A DNA stretch of 49,381 nt, from assembly GCA_958430865.1 (NCBI GenBank), contig CAUDNR010004042.1, positions 1-49,381 on the forward strand, read 5' to 3'. A program made the translations under genes and the position numbers. The notes beneath the pieces were generated by a model. It ran no database searches. It was not told the origin of the DNA and saw only the letters and a list, made by a program, of their open reading frames with translations. Shown here one piece after another: positions 22,111 through 33,894 of this stretch (position 1 is its first letter; every line of letters begins with the position of its first letter). Source of the stretch: Entrophospora sp. SA101 (taxonomy: Eukaryota; Glomeromycota; Glomeromycetes; Entrophosporales; Entrophosporaceae).

Positions 22111-22311
22111 TCGGATCAATCAGAATCGCGCAACACAAAAATCCCCATGGTACCTTGGTATTATTTTCCTGCAATTATTTTTCGATTTGAATTTTTTCTT
22201 ATTAATTGTAAGAGGCAACAAAAAATCCCCTTACCTGAGATGAATGGTTAGTTAAATATAGGAATCTCCTGCCAGAGGTATACTACTAAACTAGATCATT
22301 GGTACACTGAA

Positions 22312-23373
22312 TTAATTGGTAAATTTTGAGTTGGTATCGGCAACAGATATTGAGTCAAAGAGTTCTTGAATATAATTAGCTGATGATGAAGAGCATTGAA
22401 CCTCTGGTTCTTCTGGTTTATATGGCGGAAGTATTGGAGTCCCCGCTTTATTGAAACCAGTTCCACCGTATGGTTCACGATCAATCCAATAAGTACGTTT
22501 CCACATTCACTGATCTTTTGGTCCTGAAAGTTTTGCTCCACTCTTAACAGTATAACCGCACCAATTTCTCGCTATTGCATTATTTAATTTTACTGTAGCC
22601 TTGAGATCAGGAGTTCCCTTAGCCCGAGATTTAAAACCAAAGAGTAATGATGCATCTTCTCGAATTTTAATGATTTTTTCCTGTGATTGCTCAAAAGTTT
22701 TAGCTACATCATCACCAGAAAGAATCTTTGTATCATCAATACCACTGAATCCTACTGATTGGAAAAGATCACGTACTGCTTCCCATTGTTTTGCTGAATA
22801 AAATTTATGTAAATCGTTTGAGGCTGGATCCATAGAATCTTGTGATTCTTCCCATTGCATTGCTTCTTTGATTTTCAAATTTTCCAAAGCCTTTACTTCA
22901 TCTGAACCTTGTCTTCGATAATAAGCAAGTCCTCTGAAATGTTTTATAGGTTCAGGATCATTGAATCTTTCTACGAAATTTATGTCACAAAGTTTAATCC
23001 AATCATCATTATTCATACCCCAGTTTCGAATATCATCCCTACCTCTGATATCACCTGAAGCATATGTTCTCCATAAATAATGACGTTGTAAAGTCATGTT
23101 ATCAGCAAAAGAGCGTATAAGATTTTGCTTAAGAATTTCAGCTTCATCGGGACTAATATCTGGAGCATTGGCTATTGATTCTGCATCTGCACCTTTAATT
23201 TTTTTCTCAATCTTCTTAAGAGTATGAGAAACTTCTTTCCTGTTAACTTTTTCGGTATCTTCTGCTGAAATTAATTCAAGTGTTGCTCCAGTACTAGTGT
23301 CACCGGAATGCGAATTGGACCTTAATTCGCTGATCAATAACCCTGAAAATCCGGAGTGATATTTTATATTTTA
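22312..23373 (-). pseudogene. Unidentified protein gene, 5' truncated by gap, one in-frame TGA
   Basis: An open minus-strand frame runs from just inside the assembly gap (first codons NIKYHSGFSGLLISELR) to a stop near 22312, about 350 codons. It is interrupted once by TGA at 22507-22509, exactly between GPKDQ and MWKRTYWIDREPYGG. The reading frame is otherwise intact and well composed: an acidic/charged first third, a central RHYLWRTYASGDIRGRDD and FRGLAYYRRQGSDEV, and a C-terminal region LLFGFKSRAKGTPDLK, NAIARNWCGYTVKSGAK. I do not recognise a named domain. The TGA could be CGA (Arg) after C-to-T change. The gene may be a recent pseudogene, may use readthrough, or may hold an assembly error. 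Its 5' exon or start lies in or beyond the gap. Confidence 0.6.
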
Positions 23374-23374
23374 T

Positions 23375-23384
23375 NNNNNNNNNN
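23375..23384. other. Assembly gap (10 N)
   Basis: Exactly ten N, a conventional scaffold gap of unknown size. The sequence after it starts mid-codon inside a copy of LAA1 exon 7, so the join is suspect. Confidence 0.99.
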
Positions 23385-26300
23385 GTTGCCATTACGTGTT
23401 TATATCAATTAGTACAAAAAAATGCAAAATTAGTATTTGATGTGGCGTCTCCTGGCCTTGATAATCAACTATTTTCCTTATTAGACACTGACCCAACGAT
23501 CGATGGAGTAAAAGACATTGTAAAAAGTTGGTTGAATCAGACCGCGAATGATAGCCCTTCTACATGGGTAGAATTGTGTAGAAAAGTTATGTCCAAAACA
23601 GGATCAATAGCTAGTGCTGGTGCACCAATTGAGCCTCCATCATTAGATATTAGTGGTGGCGGTGATGATGATGATGAGCTAGGCGGAGGAGTAGATGACG
23701 AAGAAGTGGAAAGTTTTGGTGCAGAGCAATCTGATAGTATCGCAAAAAAAACCTCAATAAAAAATTCATCAACTAAAAATCATAGTCTAGAAAAAAATAT
23801 AAAATTTTTGAATGATTCTTCAGTACAAATCCCACCAAGGTGGCGTACACAATTATTTGCAATGAAATGTTTACATCAAGTAGTAGAAGTAATTTATGCT
23901 AGTGGTGATAAAAGCCATTTCGATTTAATATCAGCAAAGAAAGTTAAAAATAATGGCAATAATGACTTTTTAGTATTGAAAGTAGCTGAACTTATAAAAA
24001 TGGCCTTCATAGCTTCTACCGCTGTTGTGAGTGAAATGAGATTAGAAGGCTTAAGATTACTTAGAGATTTAATTGAGGTATTATTTACACATTAATCGCT
24101 ATTAATAAAGTTGTTTAATTATATAGTATTATTCTTTGATTTATATTAGATTAATATTGTGGATTTTTATACTTAGAAATTTGCTGCAACACAAGATCCC
24201 GAGTTTGAGGAAGCAGCATTATTAGAACAATACCAGGTATTTATGATTAATCAATATATGCACCTTTATGCACACACGTTTATATGTTTATATAACTTAA
24301 CATTTAGGCACAAATTGGAGCTGCATTGACCCCAGCTTTTACAGCAGAGTCATCACCAGAAATTTTATCTGCCGCAGTAAAAGTTTGTGCAGTGTTTGTA
24401 GGTAGTGGTATTGTCAAGGAATTGTATAGAATGGGTCGTATACTGAAATTACTGACTACTGCTTTAGAAAATTGTAAAGGTAATTTGTTAAATATAAAAT
24501 TAAGAATGATATTTATGATGTTGTATTAACATTTGCTTTTCTTATAAAATTAAAATTATAGATAATTCTGGTGTTACAACTGTTGGGGATATTGGAGATT
24601 TAAGCCCTCACGCAGCAATAATGGTAAAGTTATCGGTTTTAAACGCATGGGCAGAATTACAAGTTTCAAGTGTTAAACAATCTTATCTTGTACAAGTTGT
24701 TGAGCCGTATCCTTCAAACCTTTTTGAAATAGATTGATTTTACTATATTTATATATTTATGAATGCCTTAACTTCTGAACTTTCAATAGAAACCTTTCAT
24801 TATTAAGTCAATTGTGGGTTACATCTTTAAAAGAATATGCTAGAGTGCAAATTGAACCAGATATTGCAGAGGCGCAAGCTAATAGTATAGGATCAGATTT
24901 GTTACAAAACACCACACAAACAGAGGTTTTTGATTCAATGTACAGTGGTTTAACAAGAGAAGTCATTTTGCCAGTGATTATCCAAGTCATTTAAGATTGA
25001 GTTTTTATTATTATTATTATATTGGTCTAAAGCTTTCTAAACGAATATATGTTTTTTTTTGATAAATGATTGAATATAGTATTATAATAGATCATGGTTG
25101 ACAATCTTAGGAGCAGTTGCAAGCTTGGTAGAAAGTGAAAATGAATTGATAATCTCTGCTTTGAATGATAAGGAAAACGACAAAATTGATTTCACATCAT
25201 TAAAAAACGATGATGATTTTAACGATTTTAACGATAATAATGATGAATTTCAAGATTTTAATGATGCAAGTAATAATGATGATTTTGAAGATGAATTTTC
25301 TTCATTTACTGACATACAACAACAAGAAACATTTAGTTTTTCATCAACAATGGTTCAGAATCAGCCGACAAAATATTTTTTTATATTGTTTGGACTTTGT
25401 ATTGAGGCATTGTCGCAGACTTTTGGAGGAGGAAGTACTATCAACAGTGACAACGATAATGATTTAAACAAAAATGAAGATAAAAAGGTTGTTAAAACAT
25501 GTATAAATGCATTGAAAGCATTTTTGAGACCTATATCAGCAGGAACTAAATTTTTAGATAAACAAAATTTTGTTGAATTAATGAATTTATTTGATAGATT
25601 AGTACTCACAGAAGGATTTCAAACACAATTTGACATAATTCAAATCATTAAAAATATTGTTAAAGACTACGGTGCAACGTATATTTGTAGTGAATTATCT
25701 GAAAAAAGGTTTGTTAATTATTATAAAAGGCTTTTTATTGAAAAAAAAAACTTCGCATTATCATTATTATTTTTATCGTTTATTTAGTTCCCCAAAATTA
25801 AATGGTCATACTGAAGAAGATATAGATGATGATAAATTGTCTGCAGATGATGTTGAAGATAAATCAAAAACAATATTATACCAAATATTAAGAGTGCTTG
25901 TCAATATATTTTTTCAAAAAATATCATTACTTTCATCCAGGCCTATTACAATGAGAACATTTAGGCCTTTGCAAGGTTTATTTATTAGTTATCTCTTTTT
26001 TTTAAATAATGATAAAATCAATAAATTAATTTATACATACTAATTAATGATTTTTATTTTTTTCTCAAATTAATATTATTCAGGAAATTCAAAAGGTCAA
26101 ACATTACAGCAAACCACAACAGTTTTAAAGGCTTCACTAGAAATTTTTACATTGCTTGTTCCAATAGTTCCAATAAATTACAAGATTGACTTGGTGGCAA
26201 TAGCATTTTATGTTTATATGTGTAAGTGATTTTAAAAAGGAATTTTTTATGGAAATCATTCATATGTCTAAATATTCCTGATGGTTTATTATTTAAATAA

Positions 26301-26756
26301 TAGCCATAATACAAGATTTGAAATTTCAAAATGATCTTGTGCCAAATGTATTAGTTAATTTAAAAATGTCTTGTGCAAGTTTGGAAGATCAATTTACTGA
26401 AAAACAAGATTTTGAAAATTATTCCAAGGTTTTACAATCCACAATATCTTCTGCAATATCCAGAATTTTATTAAATAGGTAAGACTAAATTAAAGATTTG
26501 CGATTTGTTTGAAACTTTTTATTGATCTAATTAAAAATGTTGTTTAGTGAAGCTACATCGGATGAAAATGAAGTATCTATAATAAAAAATTGTTTGTTGG
26601 CGATAGTTTTAATTTTCACATCTTGCCCAAATGCTTGTTTGAATAACAATGAAATACAATATAAATTTTTGGAAATATTGAAAAATAAATATAAATCCGA
26701 AAATACTATAGTAAGTTCATAAATTTATTCATACTTGTTTACTTATATAATATATA
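23385..26756 (+). pseudogene. Partial LAA1 copy B (exons 7-16)
   Basis: An identical-looking copy of 11209-14580. It holds the last part of exon 7 (23385-24077) and exons 24177-24236, 24308-24479, 24562-24706, 24790-24985, 25080-25708, 25788-25975, 26084-26221, 26304-26478 and 26548-26710. It stops inside intron 16, where unrelated sequence begins at 26757. Exons 1-6 and 17-18 are absent. It has no promoter and no proper 3' end, so it cannot make full-length protein. Its start coincides with the gap. Either a misassembled or unresolved graph branch, or a very young segmental duplication. Confidence 0.9.
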
Positions 26757-26934
26757 TTAACATAATATATAGATGGACACATTGCTAACATTTATTACTA
26801 TCAATTCATCAAAATAAAAGATTCCTTTTTAAAGGTTTAATTTAAAACATAATTAATTGTCTTCGATTGATAAAAATTTTTATTTTGGCTATTAAATTTG
26901 TCGATCATTATTGACTAATCACAAAGAAATTCCG

Positions 26935-27800
26935 TTATGCTTAAACAAATAGGAAAAAAACCAAAAATTGAGCGTATTCCCCCTTTGCCAAAACATACCA
27001 ATAAACTTGTAATGATTATTGAATGAATTGGACTTTTATGATATGGAAATAATTGATACGGATAATTAAATCCTGATGGAATTATAATTGAAAATGAAAA
27101 AGAATGGATTTTGGAGAATTTATCTATATCAAATTTCATTGAAGTATCAATCACTCAATATACTTAATGATTACATTGAAAACTTAATTAAGAAAACATT
27201 AAAAAATCTAATAATTATAAAGATATCAAAGAACCAATGCTTGTATCTATTTTAAAAAAATATGTTTTGAATTTGATATTTGGAATTGTATTATCCGATG
27301 GGGAATTGGACAAATTGATAATTCAGAGTTAAATGAAGATGATCTCATAAATTTAAAGAATATATCATTCCTTTAACTAGATTTTGAGGCATCTCTAGCA
27401 AGAGATTTAATGGCAAATTTAAGCCACATCAAATGTTATTTCCTGAGGCTTTGTGGGAAGATATTTCGCATTATTATTTGACTCTGATGAACAACAAAAT
27501 TCAAATTTATTGCCATTAAAGATAGTTTCAACAACAATCAATAATGAAAAGCAAGCTTTGCCTTTTGCAAGTTTGATTGATACAAAAATTTCACCATACA
27601 CTTCACTCAGAAAAGTCAAATATGAATTCAAACTTCTATATTTCTATATCATAACAGTATAGATGGTCTAAAATCAGTTACGAAAATGTTATAACACAAA
27701 ACTTTTGTAATTTCTAAAATAAAAAATTTAGAACAAATAATTGGTGGTTATAATCCACTTAATTGGAATGAAAATGAATGGATTAATAGATTGTTAATTA
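26935..27800 (+). pseudogene. BTB-BACK-TLDc protein pseudogene
   Basis: Scattered frames on the plus strand give recognisable pieces in the right order: a helical BACK-like stretch FDIWNCIIRWGIGQIDNSEL (about 27270), LWEDISHYY (about 27455), PFASLIDTKISPY (about 27562), YEFKLLY (about 27620) and the TLDc hallmark EQIIGGYNPLNWNENEW (about 27730-27782). Many stops and frameshifts separate them. BTB-BACK-TLDc proteins are, from general knowledge, a large expanded family in Rhizophagus-type genomes. The N-terminal BTB domain is not recognisable. It starts about 180 bp after the breakpoint of copy B. Confidence 0.7.
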
Positions 27801-29300
27801 TAATAATATTGATATTGATATTGATATTAACGGGTTAACAGGGTTTTAACGGATTGTTAATGTTAATATAATAATAATATTATTATTATGCAAAATTTCT
27901 TAACATTAACCCGTAATCCGTTAATTACCGGATAAGGTCTTAACACTATTTAGAATAAATTAAAATAATAAACAAAATTTATTTATATATCAAATTTCGA
28001 GTTGGCTTGAAGCTCGGCTCGTTTAGAGCTTTAAGAATACTTTTTTCCAATGAAGGAATGTTATTTAACAAATTACCATTTTTTACTTCATAATCATCAT
28101 CGTCATCGTTACCACTTTAAATTTTCTGATAAAATAATAAGATAAAATAAACATTTAGTTAATATTGGAAACTGTTATAGTAAGATATGATTAATAAAAT
28201 ATGGGGGGTTTTCAGTAAATGTAGGCTTGTCATCATTTAAAGATATTTTGGGCTTTTTCGCTATACCTTCATATGTGATCCGCCAAACTAGCAAGACATG
28301 ATAGTGCTATAAGACATGATGGCTCTTTTACACCATAAAGCTTCGTGGTTTAAATTACCCTGGTAAAATTTGCGTAAAAGAGGTTACAACAATTGCTTCA
28401 TCTGTTCATCAAGAACAAAGAATAATTATTATCGCCATTATTAAAAACGTAATGATATTTGGAAATTTAGTTGTTGCTAATTAAATATGAAAAAATATGA
28501 AATTTTGTCCAGCAAAAAGATGTTGAAGTTTTCTAAAAAAAGTCTCAATATTGAGGGCAAATTTTCAGCAAGCAAAACGATAAGATTTATATTTCAATCA
28601 TAGTTTGATATCATTTTAAATAAACTGGTTATAAATATTTATTTATAATAAACACTGGTTAATTTCTTCGTTATAAATTTTTAAATCTGAAAATAAGGAA
28701 ACCTATAAAGCAAGTTCTTGGTTTGCAACTTTAATAAACAATAAAAAACTTGCAACTTGTGATTATGACTGATCAAGATCATGACTAAGGGTTTAATCAT
28801 CAATTTTTTAATCGTCATTGTTAAAGCAACTGGTTTTTTCACCCCTATTTTCAAATGCAAGAGTAATAAACAGTTGTATCTTTTTTACAATTGAATATGA
28901 GGAATGGAAGGGTCATAATGGTAAAGGTAAAGGGTAGAAATTAAGTCTTGGAACCAGTACATTTATTTGACTTTTTACACGAATGGGTTAATGAAGATAA
29001 TGTTGAAATTTAATGAACACCTTTATATTTATACAAATTAATCATCTTATAAATCATTGTTGAACTTTATTATAGTTATAATTGAAATATTAACAACGAC
29101 GAATAATATTCTATGTATCTGTTGGCATGAAAACTATATTAGAGTGAAGAAGTAATTATTATTATAGAAAATATTCCGAGTTTCAGGGGCTGACGATCTT
29201 TGCAAAATATGTTTTTATATTTCAAAGCCTTATTATAGATTAATTAATCTTTAAATTTGGTCAGAGGACTTTTTGCCCCCACATGTGTTGCAAATCATAG
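27801..29300. other. Gene-poor AT-rich stretch
   Basis: About 1.5 kb without a defensible gene. It holds an AT-rich inverted stretch near 27860-27890 (taatataataataatattat). On the minus strand at about 27990-28125 there is a short open piece reading GNDDDDDYEVKNGNLLN with SLEKSILKALNEPS, possibly the tail of a lost gene. Nothing else stands out. Confidence 0.5.
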
Positions 29301-29577
29301 TCACAAAATAAAATTCTTATTGAATCTCATATTAGTATTAGAGAAAGCTTGTTTGAATGCCTCTCTATCTTGGACATTTCTAATGAGGAAAATCTCTGAA
29401 GCTGCAAGCGTTGTAAATATAATGTCTTTTTCTAATCCCTAAAATGACAATATTAATACCCTATCAAAAAAGAAAGAACTATACCCGTTGTGATAATTGT
29501 TTTTTCTGTTCAGGAGCCATTAAAATCGCTCGGCCAGAAATCTTTTCTTCTTTTATCATTTTACGAGCTGTGCTAAC
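29301..29577 (-). CDS. Unidentified two-exon C-terminal fragment
   Basis: Two minus-strand open pieces join in phase across a 46-nt GT-AG intron. Exon 29577-29485 follows a tttag acceptor and has 31 codons (TARKMIKEEKISGRAILMAP, EQKKQLSQR). Exon 29438-29301 has 45 codons plus TGA (GLEKDIIFTTLAASEIFLIR, then DREAFKQAFSNTNMRFNKN). Codon phases fit exactly and the composition looks like real protein. No start codon with a fitting donor was found before the divergent BYE1-like gene begins at 29697. It is either a small gene starting at the internal Met (residue 7) or a truncated remnant. I do not recognise the family. Confidence 0.4.
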
Positions 29578-29696
29578 CTAAATTATTTTCAAAAATGTGA
29601 AGAAATTCGATGATTGGACGGATAAACATAATTTATGTTACACGATTTTCGAAGATCAAAAGATCAATTAAAAAATCTACCCATAACTAAAACCCA

Positions 29697-32600
29697 ATGG
29701 AGGAAGAACAGTGTGCCTCTACTACGCTTCTTGATTCCGTTCAAGATAACGGCAAAAATCCTATATCAACGAACACAACAGTGATTGATGAAAATCCGGC
29801 GCTAATAAACCCAAACGTGGCTGATAAATGTAAACATTCGATAATGATAAATCCGACTGTAGATGATACGCAATACCTTATAGATCCCTCACTTTTATCA
29901 CAGTCCCATCAAAAACAACCTTTAGGACAATCTTCAGAACAACTAGAAGAATCGACACAATTGCAAAAAACAACACAAAAAGAAAAAGGGCCAAAAGAAA
30001 TGGAACCACAAAAAGAACATACAAGTGAAACACCGACGACTACTAAAATAGTTCAACAAAATCAACAAGGACATTCCTATGGTACCCGTTTTGCAAATCA
30101 AAAACGCTCCACTCCAGGAATAGAAGTTCGCTCAAAAACCAGAAAACAAAAGAAAGAAAAAACAAAAGAATATTGTATTTGTCGTAGATCTGCTCATGGT
30201 ACAATGGTTAACTGTGATATCTGTAACGACTGGTAATTGGTTTTTCAATGATGATTAAATAAATTATTTATTTTTTTAAATATATTGTCCCTATTTTATT
30301 TTGATTTTTTATACTCTGTGTAATTGATTGCTACAGGTGTCATATTGAATGTGTGAATCTCACCGAACAACAGGCTGTAGAAATGGAAAAATACATTTGT
30401 CCTAAATGTTCAGAAAATCGTCCATATATTGATTTATTAAAAGGTATTTTCTGTTTATTTATGTATATATAGCATCATCTTTATTTTTCGCAAAATTCAT
30501 CTTCGATTTATTTTTTTTTATGATTAATTGTATATAACGTTTATAATACATTGTTATCCTTTGTATAATGAAATATAAATCACTTTTCGCCACAAATATT
30601 ATCAAACATCGTTATAATACGTTCATTATTTTGAAAAAAAGGGGTTTTTCTTTTTTTTGAATCGATCTAAAAATGGATGATTTTTTTAAAACAAACCCAA
30701 TCCTTTATCATCATCATCATCATCATCACCATAAATGTAATCGTATTCAAATGGCTAATATAATATATATAAAAAAAAATTTTTTAAAAAAAAAATTGTA
30801 TAGATGAATGCCCATTACCTGAACCTCTTGGTATTGATCCGAAGGCTTCAATGATTGTGAAACACACTAATGATGTAAAAATTTTATTTATTATTTTTGT
30901 TTTTGTTTTTGTTTTATTTAATAATTAAAATTAATAATTTTAAATTAGGAATCATTAAATTCGGAAACCAAATGTCTGAATAAGGAGTGTTCAAATTCTA
31001 CGCAGAAAAATAATTCATATTGTGGTGGTGAAGTGTGTTATTTACAAAGTAAAAATTTAGATAGTAAAACATTTAAAGGAGTTGAATCACAGACACAAAA
31101 ACCTGTATCATCACCTTTTGTTGTTACAAAAGAATCAAAAAAAGTACCAAGTCAGGTACACTCAAAGTTCACTCTTTCTTCTCCCCCCCCTTCTTCTAAA
31201 ACTACTACAAATAAAGTTTTAAATGCTTCTATGAAATCACATTTAGTGACTAGTAGTAGTAAATTACAGTCAACTAATGTAAATGGTGTGCAAAGTATTG
31301 CTGGTGTTTCTGCTACTAATAATAATAATGGTAGCAGCAGTGGTGGTGCTAAGACTGCTATTGCTAAAAAGTCCGGTCAAGGTTCAATTAAAAAATTACA
31401 AATTCAAGCCAAAAAGCCAACAAATTCTTTATATGATTCCAATTTAAGAGCTTTATGTACTCTGAAATTTAAAGAAATATTTGTTAAAAAATATAAAGAC
31501 TTGGATCAAAAAGATGACTTACCAAAATCTGACGACACGATTGATCAACTTGGTGGAAGACTTGCACAAAAACTTGAAGAAGCTATACATGATGCTTTTG
31601 CTACAAAAAATGATAAAGAACCATTAGGTCAACCTTATAAATCAAAATTTCGAAATCTTCATACAAGTTTAGGACATCCAAAAAATGATCGATTGTTGAC
31701 AAATGTTGTTAAGGGTGATATCCCAATAGTGAAATTGGTACAAATGACCCCGGAAGAATTGGCTAATCCAGAACAAAAATCATTAATGGTAAAAGTTCGT
31801 AGGGAAAGCATGCAACAATCTGTTTTAAAAGCTGAAGATATGGGACCTAGAATTAAAAAAACTCATAAAGGTGAATACATTATTGTTGGAGACTTTTTAG
31901 ATTCATCAAAAAATGACAGCTCATCAACATCATCACCACAGCAAGATAAAAATACACCGACACTAAAATCCACCAGTTCTATTAGTATTAGTCCAACTAG
32001 ACCAAAAATCAATATAGAAGATTTAATTCCCAAAAGAAAAACAAGCTTAGGCAGTGATATTGTATCACCTGCTACTGCTACTTCTATCACTATTTCTCCC
32101 ACTATCGCCATTAATAATTTTGCTGCTTTTAATAATAATGACTCATCAAAAGATGATACATCAATTTTAAAGTCTACAGAAAATATGGAAACAAAGGCCG
32201 CTGTAATTTATGATAAGGAAACTTCTCTTGCAAATTCCAATAATGGTAATAATAATAAAGAAATAAAGGCAACAGACAATTATGTAAATATTAAAAAAAA
32301 AACAGTGCCAATTGTATCAAACGCGATTATGAATTTACCACAACAAGTGATGGATTCGCCTCCATATTCACCTGGAGCTTTATCATCTTCTGTATCATCA
32401 TCCTTTGGAAGTCCTTCTAAAACCCCACCAGGAGAACCACAAAACAATGCTATAACCGAACCAATCACAGTTTGGAAAGGAAGATTATTATATGATGGCG
32501 TGGCAAGGTTTTCAGGACAGGCAAGTCTTGTTGCAGCAAAGAAACTTGATAAAGTTCGAAACTGGGATGAATATCTCGCTGCTTCTATTCGAGTTAATGG

Positions 32601-33894
32601 ACACGTGTCACGCGTCGAACAGGCTGATACATATTTGATTGATTGTTGGTGTTCACCATCAAAAGATGTTGTTTTTATTAAATTTGAAGTGGATGATACT
32701 TTCTTTGATAAACAACAATTTGATAGTATGTTTAATTATCTACGCTACTCACCAAAAGATAAGCATATTCGTTATGGTCGTGTGGCGAATACATACACTA
32801 CTGTTAGAGAACTGTACCTTATACCAATAGAACCTGAAGACAAAATACCTGATGTAGTAACATTTTTGGAATATGATGAGATCTTGATACCGCAAACTGA
32901 CGGTAATAAACGTGACTCTAAATTATTGTTAGGCGCAATAGTGATAGTTGAAGCTGAATCAGGTAAATTAAAACGTCCACGTGATGTAAGTGATGCAAAT
33001 GCAAATCATATCAGCAGTAAAGGTGGCAATAGACTAGATAAAAAAGAAAAATCACATCATGATGAACCTGTTAAATCAATTTCTGGATCTAATAAACAAA
33101 ATGAAAAACCTGAAACCGACACTGTTATTAAATCACAACAAAATGCTACTAATCCCACTCCACAATCATTACAGCCACCTAATTCTCAAAAATCACAACA
33201 TTCCTACACAAATAATTTGCCAGTGATTTCAGCATCTAATGGAGAATTTTCTGAATTTTTTCAAACCTTGTTGGCAAATTCAAATATACAAAACATTGCA
33301 CAACATAACTTACCAACACAAAATTTGTCAGCAACGACTGGCCATTATAATGCTCAACTATCACCATTCAATAATACAGCACCTTCTCCTATATCTTTTA
33401 ATCAATCTCATATTTCTATACCATCACCACAGCCACAAGCACAACAATATTCAACTCAATACCCAACTCAATATCAAACTGCTATACAACCATCACCACT
33501 ACAAAATAATCAACACTCGTTTATACCAACACATCATGGTTCACCCGGGCTTCAAGCTATTCCATCTCCACCTGCATATTCTTCATATGATCAATATTAT
33601 TCTCAAACTACGTCACAACCGATACAAGATTTTGGTCCACGTTCTTCACTACAACAGCAACATTATCGAGAAAAGCAGCAACATCATTATCAAGAAAAAC
33701 AGCAAAAGCAACATCATCATAATAATAAAGAATATCGCCGTGAACATCGACAGGAATATAATCAAGAACATCAACCCCGACAATCATCGTCGTCGTCGTC
33801 ATCATCATCATCATCATCATCAAGACAACATCGTTATCAATCTCATTATGATCATTATGATAGAAAACGATCATCTAAGAGATATAAATGTTAA
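29697..33894 (+). CDS. BYE1: Bye1/PHF3-type PHD-TFIIS central-SPOC protein
   Basis: A Pol II-associated chromatin protein. In yeast Bye1 the PHD binds H3K4me3 and the TFIIS-like domain binds Pol II; SPOC domains of animal PHF3/DIDO read phosphorylated Pol II CTD. Four exons: 29697-30232, 30337-30443, 30804-30874 and 30949-33894; phases fit, 1219 aa. Order: disordered N-terminus; PHD from about residue 159 (EYCICRRSAHGTMVNCDICN, WCHIECV, YICPKCSE); a second Cys cluster KCLNKEC and YCGGEVC near 245-270; TFIIS central domain about 403-531 (LRALCTLKFKEIFVKKY, QMTPEELANPE); SPOC about 743-906 (ITVWKGRLLYDGVARFSGQA, YLIPIEPEDK); then a Gln/His/Pro-rich tail with a Ser run (33785-33825) and a basic end. 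It is about twice as long as yeast Bye1 (about 594 aa), mostly through low-complexity linkers. No duplicate is seen in this window. Confidence 0.93.
30708..30727. repeat. (CAT)n microsatellite in intron 2 of the BYE1-like gene
   Basis: Six or seven CAT/TCA units followed by a long A/T homopolymer stretch near 30770-30797, all inside the intron between 30443 and 30804. Confidence 0.9.

Noticed and set aside
28195..28330. Possible protein kinase remnant
   Set aside because: A weak resemblance to a kinase activation segment in one frame was not backed by any conserved kinase motif.
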